From positions 806,001 to 870,000 of the forward strand of contig NZ_JAKZFC010000001.1 in assembly GCF_022549215.1 (NCBI RefSeq): a DNA stretch of 64,000 nucleotides. The letters are read 5' to 3'. The notes below the pieces were generated by a model that was not told the origin of the DNA, made no database searches, and saw only the letters and a program-made list of their open reading frames with translations. The DNA comes from Solibacillus palustris (GTDB lineage Bacteria > Bacillota > Bacilli > Bacillales_A > Planococcaceae). Position 1 is the first letter of the stretch; every line of letters starts with the position of its first letter. The translations under genes and the position numbers were made by a program. Positions 1 to 8,986 of this stretch are shown piece after piece.

Positions 1-1364
1 ATCAAAGTGGAGAGTATTCCATCATTCAGATGAATGCCAAAAAGCTTGAACAAACTTTTGCAAGCTTCGGTGTAAAGGCCAAAGTGACACAGGCTCATTT
101 AGGACCGGCTGTTACGAAATACGAGGTGATGCCAGATACGGGAGTTAAGGTTAGCAAAATTGTGGGCTTGCAGGATGATTTAGCATTGGCACTAGCCGCA
201 AAGGATATTCGAATTGAAGCGCCAATTCCAGGGAAATCGGCAGTAGGAATTGAAGTGCCCAATAGTGAAATTGCAATGGTAACATTACGTGAAGTAATCG
301 AATCCAATGAAATAGTAAAGCCTGATTCGAAACTGTTTGTCAGTTTAGGTCGAGATGTAACAGGGCAAGCGATTTCAGCAGAGCTAAACAGAATGCCGCA
401 CTTATTAGTTGCTGGCTCGACAGGTAGTGGTAAAAGTGTATGTATTAATGGCATTATTGTGTCACTTTTAATGCGTGCTACACCGAGTGAAGTTCGCCTA
501 ATGATGATTGACCCGAAAATGGTAGAATTAAGTGTATATAACGGAATTCCTCACTTGTTAGCGCCTGTTGTAACGGATGCTAGAAAAGCTTCACAAGCTT
601 TACAAAAGGTAGTAGCTGAAATGGAACGTCGCTATGATCTCTTCTCGATGTCAGGTACACGAAATATTGAAGGTTATAATGCTTACATTATCCGTCATAA
701 TATGGAAACAGGAGAGGAACAACCGAAGCTACCGTTCATCGTCGTGATTGTCGATGAGTTAGCGGATTTAATGATGGTTGCCTCACATGAGGTGGAAGAT
801 GCGATTACACGATTAGCGCAAATGGCACGTGCTGCAGGGATTCATTTAATTATTGCCACACAGCGACCATCTGTTGACGTCATTACTGGTATTATTAAAG
901 CGAATATTCCATCACGAATTGCCTTTGCGGTATCATCAGCAGTCGATTCACGTACAATATTAGATATGGGCGGTGCGGAACGCTTATTAGGGCGTGGCGA
1001 TATGCTGTATTTACCGGCTGGTGCATCAAAACCAGTTCGTGTACAAGGTGCGTTTGTAAGTGACCAAGAAGTGGAAAAGGTAATTGACAGTGTAATAGAG
1101 CAGCAAAAAGCACAATACGAAGAGGCAATGATTCCAACTGATGAACCAGTAGCAAATGAATTAGATGACACGGATGAGCTTTATGATGAAGCCGTACAAC
1201 TTGTAGTAGAAATGCAAACTGCTTCGGTGTCATTATTGCAGCGTCGATTCCGTATAGGCTATTCTCGTGCTGCACGAATCGTTGATCAAATGGAAGCGCG
1301 CGGAGTTGTCGGACCACCTGAAGGAAGTAAACCAAGACAAGTATTAGGAAATCGTTATAGTTAA
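1..1364 (+). CDS. spoIIIE: DNA translocase SpoIIIE/FtsK, 5'-truncated by window
   Basis: FtsK/SpoIIIE-family hexameric DNA pump that moves chromosome through the division or sporulation septum. The frame is open from base 3 (first complete codon), so the gene starts upstream and its N-terminal membrane domain is not visible. What remains is the motor: the alpha/beta part, a Walker A motif GSTGSGKS (near 414-437), a Walker B segment [12 protein letters not shown], the [12 protein letters not shown] segment typical of the family, and a C-terminal winged-helix gamma domain ending in KPRQVL, which in this family reads KOPS/SRS-type sequences. Assignment to SpoIIIE rather than a second FtsK paralogue (SftA) rests on the following gene order (GntR, nup genes, ymfF-ymfM, pgsA, recA), which matches the spoIIIE locus of Bacillus. 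Confidence in the family is very high, in the paralogue high. Confidence 0.95.
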   Translation, partial: QSGEYSIIQMNAKKLEQTFASFGVKAKVTQAHLGPAVTKYEVMPDTGVKVSKIVGLQDDLALALAAKDIRIEAPIPGKSAVGIEVPNSEIAMVTLREVIESNEIVKPDSKLFVSLGRDVTGQAISAELNRMPHLLVAGSTGSGKSVCINGIIVSLLMRATPSEVRLMMIDPKMVELSVYNGIPHLLAPVVTDARKASQALQKVVAEMERRYDLFSMSGTRNIEGYNAYIIRHNMETGEEQPKLPFIVVIVDELADLMMVASHEVEDAITRLAQMARAAGIHLIIATQRPSVDVITGIIKANIPSRIAFAVSSAVDSRTILDMGGAERLLGRGDMLYLPAGASKPVRVQGAFVSDQEVEKVIDSVIEQQKAQYEEAMIPTDEPVANELDDTDELYDEAVQLVVEMQTASVSLLQRRFRIGYSRAARIVDQMEARGVVGPPEGSKPRQVLGNRYS

Positions 1365-1428
1365 GCGAAAATTTAAAAAAATAATTTTCAGAAATGAATT
1401 ATTTTTGTAGTTTTTCAAATAATTTCGC
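1365..1428 (+). terminator. AT-rich nested hairpin after spoIIIE
   Basis: Inner stem 1377-1386 pairs exactly with 1397-1406 around a 10-nt loop, and an outer arm GCGAAA (1365-1370) pairs with TTTCGC (1423-1428). A T run follows the inner stem. It directly follows the stop codon, so a weak, possibly bidirectional, terminator is likely. Confidence 0.5.
1383..1397 (+). promoter_or_regulatory. Possible CodY box
   Basis: AATTTTCAGAAATGA agrees with the CodY consensus AATTTTCWGAAAATT at 12 of 15 positions, the three mismatches being the last three bases. CodY is known to repress the nup (yuf) operon in B. subtilis, so a site upstream of gntR-nup would make sense. It also lies inside the hairpin loop region, so it may be chance. 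Confidence 0.3.
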
Positions 1429-1523
1429 TCTATATTTCATTTAACATGACACATTATTAGAAATATGTTTTCTTTTTGTGTTTAAAGTGTTATATTATTT
1501 ACGAATTAGTAGGAATGTTGTAC

Positions 1524-1537
1524 ATCAGATGTCTGAT
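1524..1537. promoter_or_regulatory. Palindromic operator candidate upstream of gntR
   Basis: ATCAGA-TG-TCTGAT is a perfect 6+6 inverted repeat 26 bp before the GntR start codon and about 27 bp after a TATATT -10-like hexamer (1491-1496). Position and symmetry fit an autoregulatory operator for the adjacent GntR protein. No binding data can be inferred from sequence. Confidence 0.5.
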
Positions 1538-1562
1538 CTCTATGTTATGGTGGTGATATTAA

Positions 1563-2291
1563 GTGTCCATTAAAGCTGATCATCGTCATTTATACCTGCA
1601 AGTAATTGATCGTTTAAAGTCAGATATTGAAAAAGGGACTTATCGTGAAAACGAAAAATTACCTTCTGAGTTTGAATTATCAAAGACACTAGGTGTAAGT
1701 CGTGCAACGCTTCGTGAAGCACTTCGACTATTGGAAGAAGAAAACATCATCGTGCGTCGTCATGGTGTGGGCACATTTGTAAATCCAAAACCGTTGTTTA
1801 CATCTGGGATTGAGCATTTATCGAGTGTGTCTTCTATGATTGAAAATGCCGGCATGCGACCTGGTACGATTTTTATTAGTGCCAAGGAAGAAAAGGCAAC
1901 AGAAGATGATGTGGAACGTTTCCAAACTGACATTGATGACAATGTTATAACGATTGAACGTGTAAGAACGGCAGATAATGAGCCGGTAGTTTACTGTGTG
2001 GACAGGGTGCCAGCGAATCTTTTGCCAAGTGAATTTTTAAACAATCAAAATGTTTCGATTTTTTCGGCTTTAGAGCAAACGGGCAATATTCGTGTTGCTT
2101 ATGCAGTCACTTATATTGATCCGGTGGGCTTCCATGACGAAGTATCTCCAATTTTGAAATGTGGTCCAGAAACCGCTCTACTTGTTTTGAAACAGCTACA
2201 TTACGATGAAAATGATCGTGTAGTTCTTTATTCGAAAAATTATTTCAGAGCTGATAAATTCAGCTTCCATGTAGTACGTAAACGGGTGTAG
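1563..2291 (+). CDS. ymfC: GntR family (HutC subfamily) transcriptional regulator
   Basis: 242-aa repressor-type regulator. Residues ~8-75 form the GntR winged helix-turn-helix ([23 protein letters not shown] followed by the wing RRHGVGTFV, read as separate segments), and residues ~90-238 form a UTRA ligand-binding domain. UTRA marks the HutC subfamily. The start is GTG at 1563, 5 bp after the Shine-Dalgarno-like GGTGGTGAT. No terminator separates it from the nucleoside-binding lipoprotein 63 bp downstream, so it probably shares transcription with the transporter or controls it. The position after spoIIIE equals that of B. subtilis ymfC. The effector is unknown; a nucleoside or sugar-phosphate is a guess from context and from typical UTRA ligands. 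Confidence 0.9.
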   Translation: MSIKADHRHLYLQVIDRLKSDIEKGTYRENEKLPSEFELSKTLGVSRATLREALRLLEEENIIVRRHGVGTFVNPKPLFTSGIEHLSSVSSMIENAGMRPGTIFISAKEEKATEDDVERFQTDIDDNVITIERVRTADNEPVVYCVDRVPANLLPSEFLNNQNVSIFSALEQTGNIRVAYAVTYIDPVGFHDEVSPILKCGPETALLVLKQLHYDENDRVVLYSKNYFRADKFSFHVVRKRV

Positions 2292-2354
2292 AACAAATTT
2301 TTTAATTATTCCTGCTAATTTCATCAATCAACTACCTTTGAGGGGGACTCATTA

Positions 2355-3431
2355 ATGGAAAAGCGTAAATTTGGTTTATTAATTTCTTCTGTAGTAGCAA
2401 CTGGTGCTATCTTAGCTGCATGTGGTAGCGACGAAGCTAAAGAAAAAGACACAAACACAGGCTCTGGTAACGAAGGTGATAATTTCTCAGTAGCCATGGT
2501 AACAGATGTTGGTGGTGTTGATGACAAATCATTCAACCAATCAGCTTGGGAAGGCGTTCAAAAATTTGGCGCTGACAATGGTTTATCTAAAGGTGATGGC
2601 GGCTTCGATTATTTACAATCTCAATCAGATGCTGACTACAATACAAACTTAAACAACTTATTACGTCGTGACTTCGATTTAGTATTCGGTGTTGGTTTCA
2701 TGATGGGTGACGCGATCACTGAAGTAGCAACTGAAAATCCAGATGCTCAAATCGCACTTATTGACGCTGAAGTAGATGCGCCAAACGTAGCAAGCATTCT
2801 ATTTAAAGAGCAAGAAGGCGCATTCTTAGCTGGTGTAGTTGCTGCTGAAATGTCTAAGTCAGGTAAAATTGGTTTCGTAGGTGGCGTTGATATCCCAGTT
2901 ATCAACCGTTTCCATGCTGGTTTCGTTCAAGGTGCTAAAGCAGTAAACCCTGACATCGAAATCCAAGTAAACTACACAGAAGCATTTGATGACGCTTCTA
3001 AAGGTAAAATCGCTGCAAACTCTATGTACTCTTCAGGCGTAGATATTATCTTCCACGCTGCTGGTGGTACTGGTAACGGTGTATTCTCTGAAGCAAAAGA
3101 ACGTAAAGCAAAAGACCCTAACGCTAACGTATGGGTAATCGGTGTAGACGCTGACCAATACGCTGAAGGACAAGTTGATGGTTCAACAAACATCACATTA
3201 ACTTCTATGTTAAAAGGTGTTAACAACGCAGTAGTAGATATCTCTACTAAAGCGAAAGAAGGTAACTTCCCTGGTGGTAAAACAACTGTTTACGGTTTAG
3301 CTGAAGATGGTGTTGGCTTAGCAGATTCTCGTGGCGCAATTCCACAAGAAATTTTAGATGATGTAGAAGATTACAAACAAAAAATTTCTTCTGGCGAAAT
3401 TAAAGTTTCTGAAGAAAAACCTAAAGAATAG
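2355..3431 (+). CDS. nupN: BMP/PnrA-family nucleoside-binding lipoprotein
   Basis: 358-aa substrate-binding lipoprotein of a nucleoside ABC importer. It has a signal peptide with lipobox LAAC; Cys23 is the predicted lipidated residue, followed by an acidic/Gly-Ser linker. The mature part matches the Bmp (Med/PnrA) fold, with the family hallmark VGGVDDKSFNQSAWEG at the ligand site. B. subtilis NupN (YufN) binds guanosine and other purine nucleosides; the same ligand here is inferred from homology and operon. A GAGGGGG ribosome site stands 8 bp upstream of ATG. Codon use is biased towards preferred codons (for example GGT, CGT, AAC), as expected for an abundant protein. The hairpin just after it would let it be made in excess over the ATPase and permeases. 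Confidence 0.93.
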   Translation: MEKRKFGLLISSVVATGAILAACGSDEAKEKDTNTGSGNEGDNFSVAMVTDVGGVDDKSFNQSAWEGVQKFGADNGLSKGDGGFDYLQSQSDADYNTNLNNLLRRDFDLVFGVGFMMGDAITEVATENPDAQIALIDAEVDAPNVASILFKEQEGAFLAGVVAAEMSKSGKIGFVGGVDIPVINRFHAGFVQGAKAVNPDIEIQVNYTEAFDDASKGKIAANSMYSSGVDIIFHAAGGTGNGVFSEAKERKAKDPNANVWVIGVDADQYAEGQVDGSTNITLTSMLKGVNNAVVDISTKAKEGNFPGGKTTVYGLAEDGVGLADSRGAIPQEILDDVEDYKQKISSGEIKVSEEKPKE

Positions 3432-3449
3432 TTCGTTTATTATTGGAGG

Positions 3450-3490
3450 AAATCATCATAGGTGGCAAAGGTCGCCTATGATGATTTTGT
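3450..3490 (+). terminator. Attenuating terminator between nupN and nupO
   Basis: A 17-bp stem (3450-3466 with 3471-3487, wobbles near the tip) closed by the loop AAAG is followed by TTTTG. The stem is strong but the T-tract is short. This suggests partial termination between the binding protein and the rest of the transporter operon. Confidence 0.7.
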
Positions 3491-3568
3491 GATTTAAAGG
3501 ACAATTCGAAAAATTCTGATAAACATAATCGTAGGGTTTAGAAAGATGTTTATTTGATTGATAGATAA

Positions 3569-3583
3569 ATGAAAGCGTTCTAT
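3569..3583. promoter_or_regulatory. Catabolite-responsive (cre-like) element
   Basis: ATGAAAGCGTTCTAT fits the Bacillus cre consensus WTGNAANCGNWNNCW at 14 of 15 positions (A for the penultimate C). It lies in the 297-bp nupN-nupO gap, so CcpA could either act as a roadblock or control an internal promoter. No promoter of good quality is visible beside it. Confidence 0.4.
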
Positions 3584-3641
3584 TTAGAAGTGTAATATAA
3601 AGGGAATTTTCAATCTTTATCGAATACTATAAAATTGATAG

Positions 3642-3670
3642 ATGAAAGATTTTCCTGGAAAATCTTTCAT
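3642..3670. repeat. Perfect 13-bp hairpin upstream of nupO
   Basis: ATGAAAGATTTTC (3642-3654) and its exact complement (3658-3670) flank a CTG loop. No T-run follows, so it is not a classical terminator. An mRNA processing or stability structure for the nupOPQ message, or a protein operator, are both possible. Confidence 0.6.
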
Positions 3671-3728
3671 GTGTTAATTTTAAACTAATACTAATTTTAA
3701 TTTTAAATAGCCTAAAGGAGTGAATTGA

Positions 3729-5261
3729 GTGGAACATGTGATTGAGATGCTTGGAATCCGAAAAGAATTCGGAAACTTTGTAGCAAATAACAATATCACC
3801 CTCCAATTAAAAAAAGGCGAAATTCATGCACTGTTAGGAGAAAACGGTGCAGGTAAGTCGACTTTAATGAATGTGCTTTTCGGTCTTTACCAACCAGAAG
3901 CAGGTGAAATAAAAGTACGTGGGAAAGTAGAAAAAATTACAGACCCAAACAAAGCGAATGATTTAGGAATCGGGATGGTTCACCAACACTTCATGTTAGT
4001 GGAAAACTTCACGGTTACAGAAAACATCATTTTAGGTAGTGAGCCGACAAAATTAGGTTCTATCAATATTAAAGATGCAGCAAAGAAAATTGCTGATTTA
4101 TCGAAGCAATACAATTTAGATGTAGACCCTTACGCAAAAATTGAAGATATTTCTGTTGGAATGCAGCAACGTGTAGAAATTTTGAAAACGTTGTACCGTG
4201 GTGCAGAAATATTAATTTTCGATGAACCAACAGCATCACTAACGCCTCAAGAAATTACAGAATTAATGGCGATTTTAAAGCTTCTTATTAAAGAAGGTAA
4301 GTCAATCATCATTATTACACACAAATTAAAAGAAATTATGGAAGCATCAGACCGCGTTACGATTATTCGTAAAGGTGAAGGGATTGGTACAGTTGTTACA
4401 GCTGAAACGAATCCAGATCAGCTAGCTGAATTAATGGTTGGACGTCAAGTGGAGTTCAAAACAGAAAAGACCGAAGCACATCCTACTGAAGAAGTACTTT
4501 CAGTTGAAAACTTAGTTGTAACGGATTACCGTAATATTGAGAAGGTAAAAGGCTTAAATTTATCAGTGCGCCGTGGTGAAATTGTGGGTATCGCAGGGAT
4601 TGATGGAAATGGTCAATCTGAATTGATCGAAGCAATTACAGGACTTCGTAAAATTAAGAGCGGTAAAGTGACGCTAAACGGTAAAGAAATTACAGGCTTA
4701 AAGCCACGTGAAATTACTGAAACAGGTTTGGGGCATATCCCACAAGACCGTCATAAGCACGGACTTGTACTGGATTTCCCGATTGGTCATAATATTGCAC
4801 TGCAAACTTATTACAAAGAACCAATTTCAAAAGGCTTTGTAATGAACTATAAAAAAATTAACGAAAAAGCACGTCAAGTGATTGAAGAGTTCGACGTTCG
4901 TACGGGCCAAGGTGAAATGACGCCAGCCCGTGCACTTTCTGGTGGTAACCAACAAAAGGCGATTATTGGTCGTGAGGTTGATCGAGACCCGGATTTATTA
5001 ATTGCGGCACTTCCTACACGTGGTCTTGATGTTGGTGCGATTGAATTTATTCATTCACGCTTAATCGAACAACGTGATAAAGGAAAAGCGGTATTACTAA
5101 TTTCGTTTGAGTTGGATGAAGTTATGAATGTTTCCGACAAAATTGCTGTTATTTATGATGGAACAATTATTGATACAGTCTATCCAAAAGAAACAACTGA
5201 ACAAGAGCTAGGTCTATTAATGGCCGGCGAAAAGCGTAAGGCGAAGGAGGGGAACGAATAA
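3729..5261 (+). CDS. nupO: Nucleoside ABC transporter ATPase (two fused nucleotide-binding domains)
   Basis: 510-aa cytoplasmic ATPase of the BMP-dependent nucleoside importer. Domain 1 has Walker A GENGAGKST (res. 38-46), signature ISVGMQQRVE (141-150) and Walker B ILIFDEP (161-167). Domain 2 has the degenerate P-loop GIDGNGQSE, signature LSGGNQQK and a degenerate Walker B LLIAALPTRGLD, the usual pattern for sugar/nucleoside RbsA-type ATPases in which only one site hydrolyses ATP efficiently. GTG start at 3729, with AAAGGAG 9 bp upstream. It overlaps nupP by one base (TAATG), so the two are translationally coupled. Closest known relative by memory is B. subtilis YufO/NupO. Confidence 0.95.
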   Translation: MEHVIEMLGIRKEFGNFVANNNITLQLKKGEIHALLGENGAGKSTLMNVLFGLYQPEAGEIKVRGKVEKITDPNKANDLGIGMVHQHFMLVENFTVTENIILGSEPTKLGSINIKDAAKKIADLSKQYNLDVDPYAKIEDISVGMQQRVEILKTLYRGAEILIFDEPTASLTPQEITELMAILKLLIKEGKSIIIITHKLKEIMEASDRVTIIRKGEGIGTVVTAETNPDQLAELMVGRQVEFKTEKTEAHPTEEVLSVENLVVTDYRNIEKVKGLNLSVRRGEIVGIAGIDGNGQSELIEAITGLRKIKSGKVTLNGKEITGLKPREITETGLGHIPQDRHKHGLVLDFPIGHNIALQTYYKEPISKGFVMNYKKINEKARQVIEEFDVRTGQGEMTPARALSGGNQQKAIIGREVDRDPDLLIAALPTRGLDVGAIEFIHSRLIEQRDKGKAVLLISFELDEVMNVSDKIAVIYDGTIIDTVYPKETTEQELGLLMAGEKRKAKEGNE

Positions 5262-6310
5262 TGTCTAATCGTACAATCAATATTCTCGTTCCTGTTATTT
5301 CTGTTATTTTAGGTTTATTAGTTGGTGGCATCATCATGGTTGTCAGTGGCTATAATGCCGTAGACGGATACATTGCGCTGTGGAACGGGATTTTTGGTGA
5401 TGCGTATTCAATAGGAAATACAATTCGTCAAATTACACCTTATATTTTATCAGGACTTGCGGTAGCATTTGCGTTCCGTACAGGGCTATTTAATATCGGG
5501 GTAGAAGGTCAGCTATTAATGGGATGGGTAGCAGCGGCATATGTTGGTTATGCAATTGAAGGATTACCTCGTATTATCCACTTACCATTGGCTTTACTTG
5601 CAGCGGCAGCAGCGGGTGCTTTCTGGGCATTTATTGTTGGTTATTTAAAGGCCAAGCTTCATGTTCATGAAGTAATTGCTTCTATCATGTTAAACTATAC
5701 AGCACTTTATGTTACAAATGCAGTCATTAGATCATTATCAGACGGTGGCTTTAAAACACCAACTGTTTTAGAATCGGCAACTTTACGTAATCAATGGCTA
5801 CGTGAGTTTACAGATAACTCTAGTATGCACTTAGGGATTATTGTTGCCATTTTAATGGTATTTATTATGTGGTTCTTACTTGAAAAAACAACACGTGGTT
5901 ACGAACTAAAGGCAGTAGGTTTTAACAAAAATGCAGCTGAATATGCAGGGATGAATGTAAAGAAAAACATCATTTTAGCAATGACAATTTCAGGTGTTTT
6001 TGCAGGTCTTGCTGGTGCGATGGAAGCGCTTGGTACATACCAAAACGCTTCGATTAAAGCAGCGCAATCTGGCATTGGTTTTGACGGGATCGCAGTAGCG
6101 TTACTTGGTGCCAATAACCCAATTGGTGTATTCTTCGGGGCATCATTATTTGGTTCTTTAAAATATGGGGCATTAAATATGCCAAACGCTGCTGGAATTC
6201 CAGAAGAAATCGTGTCAATTATTATTGCTGTAATTATTATATTCGTAGCTTCTGGCTATATTTTACGCGTTGGTTTAGAGAAATTCGGAAAGAAAAAGGA
6301 GGGCAAGTAA
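5261..6310 (+). CDS. nupP: Nucleoside ABC transporter permease 1
   Basis: 349-aa polytopic membrane protein of the BPD_transp_2 type (RbsC/BmpC-like), with about eight to ten hydrophobic segments starting immediately at the N terminus. It forms half of the transmembrane channel of the nucleoside importer. The EAA-like segment VGFNKNAAEYAGMNVKKNI (cytoplasmic loop contacting the ATPase) is visible about two thirds along. Its start overlaps the nupO stop codon, and nupQ starts one base after its own stop, so the three genes are one translational block. Length is normal for the family. Confidence 0.94.
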   Translation: MSNRTINILVPVISVILGLLVGGIIMVVSGYNAVDGYIALWNGIFGDAYSIGNTIRQITPYILSGLAVAFAFRTGLFNIGVEGQLLMGWVAAAYVGYAIEGLPRIIHLPLALLAAAAAGAFWAFIVGYLKAKLHVHEVIASIMLNYTALYVTNAVIRSLSDGGFKTPTVLESATLRNQWLREFTDNSSMHLGIIVAILMVFIMWFLLEKTTRGYELKAVGFNKNAAEYAGMNVKKNIILAMTISGVFAGLAGAMEALGTYQNASIKAAQSGIGFDGIAVALLGANNPIGVFFGASLFGSLKYGALNMPNAAGIPEEIVSIIIAVIIIFVASGYILRVGLEKFGKKKEGK

Positions 6311-6311
6311 C

Positions 6312-7271
6312 ATGAGCTTTTTAGAGGTGTTATACTTTGTTGTCCCTTCTGCTCTACTTTATGCAACACCACTTATTTTTACAGGTATAGGAGCATTATT
6401 TTCTGAGCGTGCTGGGGTAATTGGTCTCGGTGTTGAAGGTTTAATGGTTGTTGGTGCGTTTACAGGGATTTATGTAAACTTAGAATTTTACGATCAATTT
6501 GGTAAAGCGGTTATTTGGGTCGCATTACTTGCAGCTTTAGTAGCAGGTGCCATATTCTCTTTAATCATCGCTATAGCGGCAGTAACATTCCGCGCAGACC
6601 AAACTGTTACAGGGGTAGCGTCCAATTTGTTAGCCGCTGCGATTACAGTATTCTTAGTAAAATTAATTTATGATAAAGGCCAAACGGATATGATTCAGGC
6701 ACCGATTCGTCGTTTTGAAGTGCCATATTTATCAGATATACCGTTCTTTGGTAAGCTACTATTCCATGATGTATATGCAACAACGATTATCGCGTTAATC
6801 GTAGCAATTGGTGCTTGGTACATTTTATACAAAACGCCATTTGGTTTACGTATTCGTGCAGTTGGGGAACATCCAATGGCAGCAGATACGATGGGGATTA
6901 ACGTAGCAAAAATGCGTTATATCGGTGTTATGATTTCAGGTGCATTAGCGGCAGTTGGTGGTGCGTCATTAGCAATGACTGTATCAGGCGACTTCTCAGC
7001 TTCAACAATTGCGGGGCAAGGGTTCATTGCCATCGCAGCGATGATCTTTGGTAAATGGCATCCACTTGGTACATTAGGTGCCGCACTATTCTTCGGTTTA
7101 GCGCAAACACTAAGTATCGCAGGTGGAAATATTCCACTCATCCAGGACATCCCACCAGTAATTCTACAAATTTTACCGTATATATTAACGATTCTTGCAT
7201 TAGCAGGCTTCATCGGTAAAGCAGTAGCACCAAAAGCGTCAGGTATACCTTACATTAAAGGTAAGCGATAA
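6312..7271 (+). CDS. nupQ: Nucleoside ABC transporter permease 2
   Basis: 319-aa polytopic permease paralogous to the preceding one, forming the second half of the channel. It contains the matching cytoplasmic coupling segment RAVGEHPMAADTMGINVAKM. It starts one base after nupP, with GGAGGG overlapping the end of nupP as ribosome site, and is the last gene of the transporter operon: a strong terminator begins 14 bp after its stop. B. subtilis NupQ (YufQ) is the evident counterpart by order and length. Confidence 0.94.
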   Translation: MSFLEVLYFVVPSALLYATPLIFTGIGALFSERAGVIGLGVEGLMVVGAFTGIYVNLEFYDQFGKAVIWVALLAALVAGAIFSLIIAIAAVTFRADQTVTGVASNLLAAAITVFLVKLIYDKGQTDMIQAPIRRFEVPYLSDIPFFGKLLFHDVYATTIIALIVAIGAWYILYKTPFGLRIRAVGEHPMAADTMGINVAKMRYIGVMISGALAAVGGASLAMTVSGDFSASTIAGQGFIAIAAMIFGKWHPLGTLGAALFFGLAQTLSIAGGNIPLIQDIPPVILQILPYILTILALAGFIGKAVAPKASGIPYIKGKR

Positions 7272-7284
7272 AATGAATTTCAAG

Positions 7285-7317
7285 CCTCTGTACAATTTCA
7301 TTGTACAGAGGTTTTTT
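7285..7317 (+). terminator. Intrinsic terminator after nupQ
   Basis: A perfect 12-bp stem (CCTCTGTACAAT, 7285-7296, with 7300-7311), 3-nt loop TTC and six Ts. Confidence 0.95.
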
Positions 7318-7339
7318 GCATTGGTTGCGGAGTTAATGC

Positions 7340-7485
7340 TCATATGTGCGAAATAGTGAGAGATGTGCACGAGTTTATGTCAAGCGTGGATACGTGCGAT
7401 TTTTCATGAATTATGTGCGCTTTTTTGAATATGCGTGCGAAATCACCAGGCTTACGTGCGAATTTAAAAAAATACGTGCGAATAC
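7340..7485 (-). repeat. Degenerate tandem repeat, ~20.5-bp period (family member A)
   Basis: GTGCG/GTGCA cores recur at 7346, 7365, 7394, 7415, 7435, 7456 and 7476, i.e. spacings of 19, 29, 21, 20, 21 and 20 bp. Read on the minus strand the core is TTTCGCAC, the same as in the two other members at 16645 and 21589. The copy lies between the nupQ terminator and ymfF. Open frames across it encode only repeat-derived peptides and are not credible genes. Confidence 0.8.
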
Positions 7486-7708
7486 CCAAAAAACACCACT
7501 CCGCGCAATCCCAATCTCCAGCAACCAAACCGCTAGAAAAGCAATTTTCACTACGGAGAATATTTATTGTCCAAATCGCCATACTAAAACGAAAAACAGA
7601 TGAATTTCATGGATTTCTTGCCGGTTTCGACAACTTTTGGATAATAATTTTGCACAAAGCGATACAACACATGTATAGTAGAAGAAGAATGATTTTATTA
7701 GGTAGTCA
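7486..7708. other. Noncoding remainder of the nupQ-ymfF gap
   Basis: About 220 bp between the repeat array and the ymfF ribosome site. I see no good promoter, hairpin or gene; overlapping small open frames here lack ribosome sites and extend from the repeat array. Confidence 0.5.
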
Positions 7709-7720
7709 GGAGGAGTTTTT

Positions 7721-8983
7721 TTGTTTTTAACGACTGAAATTGCGAAAGGTGTTTCGCTTCATATACGACAAACGGCTCAATTTAAAACTATAAATTTTTC
7801 AATTAAGTGGAGAGCCCCACTTTCTGAAAAAACAGCATCAGAGCGCACGGTACTTTCAAATGTCTTGCAGCATAGTAACGAAAAATTCCCAACTTCAGCA
7901 AGCTACCGTAGCTATTTAGATGATCTATTTGGCACAGTATTATACTTTGATACAACAAAGCGTGGCGCGGAGCATACGCTTTTATTCAATGTGGAAACGG
8001 TTAATGACCAGTATTTATCGCACGGTAATGTATTAAATGAAGCAATTGAGTTAATTAATGAAGCAATCTTTAAACCGAATTTTGAAAATGGCCAATTTAA
8101 AGAAGCAATTGTAGAACGCGAAAAAAGTATGGTTGTGCAGCGTATTCAATCTATATTTGATGACAAATCACGCTATGCACAAAAGCGTTTAACTGAAATT
8201 TTACGTCCTAATTCACCGGCTTCATTTTCAGCGAACGGTACGATTGGCGATGTAAAAGCAATTACACCTGCCTCATTAACAAAAACTTATGAAGAAATGC
8301 TAAAAAACGACGTTATCGACATTTATATAGTAGGTGATGTCGATGTAGATGAAATAACAGCCAAAATTAAAAAGGCGTTACCATTTGCAGATCGTGGAAA
8401 CGTCAACTTACCAAAAGTAATTGCATTTAATGATCAAGTACAACAATATACAAAAGAAACACAAGAAATGAAGCAAGGTAAGCTGCATATCGGATATTCA
8501 ACACCTGTGCGCTTTGGCGATGAAGATTTTGCGAAAATGCAAATCTTTAACGGTATTTTCGGCGGCTATGCCCATTCGAAAATTTTTATGAATGTGCGTG
8601 AAAGGGAAAGCTTAGCGTATTATGCCTCAAGCTCGTATTCTTCACACTATGGTTTACTATTTGTTGTATCAGGCATTGAGCCTACAAATGAAGAAAAAGC
8701 GCGCTTAGTAATCGCAGAGCAGTTAACTTCGATTCAAAATGGAGAAATTACCGATCTGGAGTTAGCGCAAACAAAAGCAATGCTTATTAACCAATTAAAA
8801 GAAGCATTAGATTCATCACGCGGTCAAATTGAAATTTTTGACCAATATAAAGAGCTGCCAGAGCCATTTACATTAGACACATGGGTTACGCGCTGGTCAA
8901 ATGTGACAAAACAAGATGTACAAGAAATGGCAAAGCAAATTAAATTACAGGCAACGTATTTCTTATGCGGTAAGGAGGAGTAA
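7721..8983 (+). CDS. ymfF: M16-family peptidase-like protein YmfF (inactive subunit)
   Basis: 420-aa protein with the two-domain M16 (insulinase/MPP) fold. The zinc motif HxxEH is absent: the corresponding place reads LQHSNEKFP. The C-terminal half keeps the family R/Y segment RERESLAYYASS. M16 proteins of this kind act as non-catalytic partners of an active subunit, here presumably YmfH encoded 4 bp downstream, as in the alpha/beta pair of mitochondrial processing peptidase. The start is TTG at 7721, fixed by AGGAGGAG ending 5 bp earlier. The natural substrate is not known to me. Family certain, role inferred. Confidence 0.9.
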   Translation: MFLTTEIAKGVSLHIRQTAQFKTINFSIKWRAPLSEKTASERTVLSNVLQHSNEKFPTSASYRSYLDDLFGTVLYFDTTKRGAEHTLLFNVETVNDQYLSHGNVLNEAIELINEAIFKPNFENGQFKEAIVEREKSMVVQRIQSIFDDKSRYAQKRLTEILRPNSPASFSANGTIGDVKAITPASLTKTYEEMLKNDVIDIYIVGDVDVDEITAKIKKALPFADRGNVNLPKVIAFNDQVQQYTKETQEMKQGKLHIGYSTPVRFGDEDFAKMQIFNGIFGGYAHSKIFMNVRERESLAYYASSSYSSHYGLLFVVSGIEPTNEEKARLVIAEQLTSIQNGEITDLELAQTKAMLINQLKEALDSSRGQIEIFDQYKELPEPFTLDTWVTRWSNVTKQDVQEMAKQIKLQATYFLCGKEE

Positions 8984-8986
8984 CAC

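Noticed and set aside
7346-7730. Overlapping 85- and 105-codon open frames between nupQ and ymfF
   Set aside because: They arise from the GTGCGA repeat array, lack ribosome sites and overlap the ymfF start.
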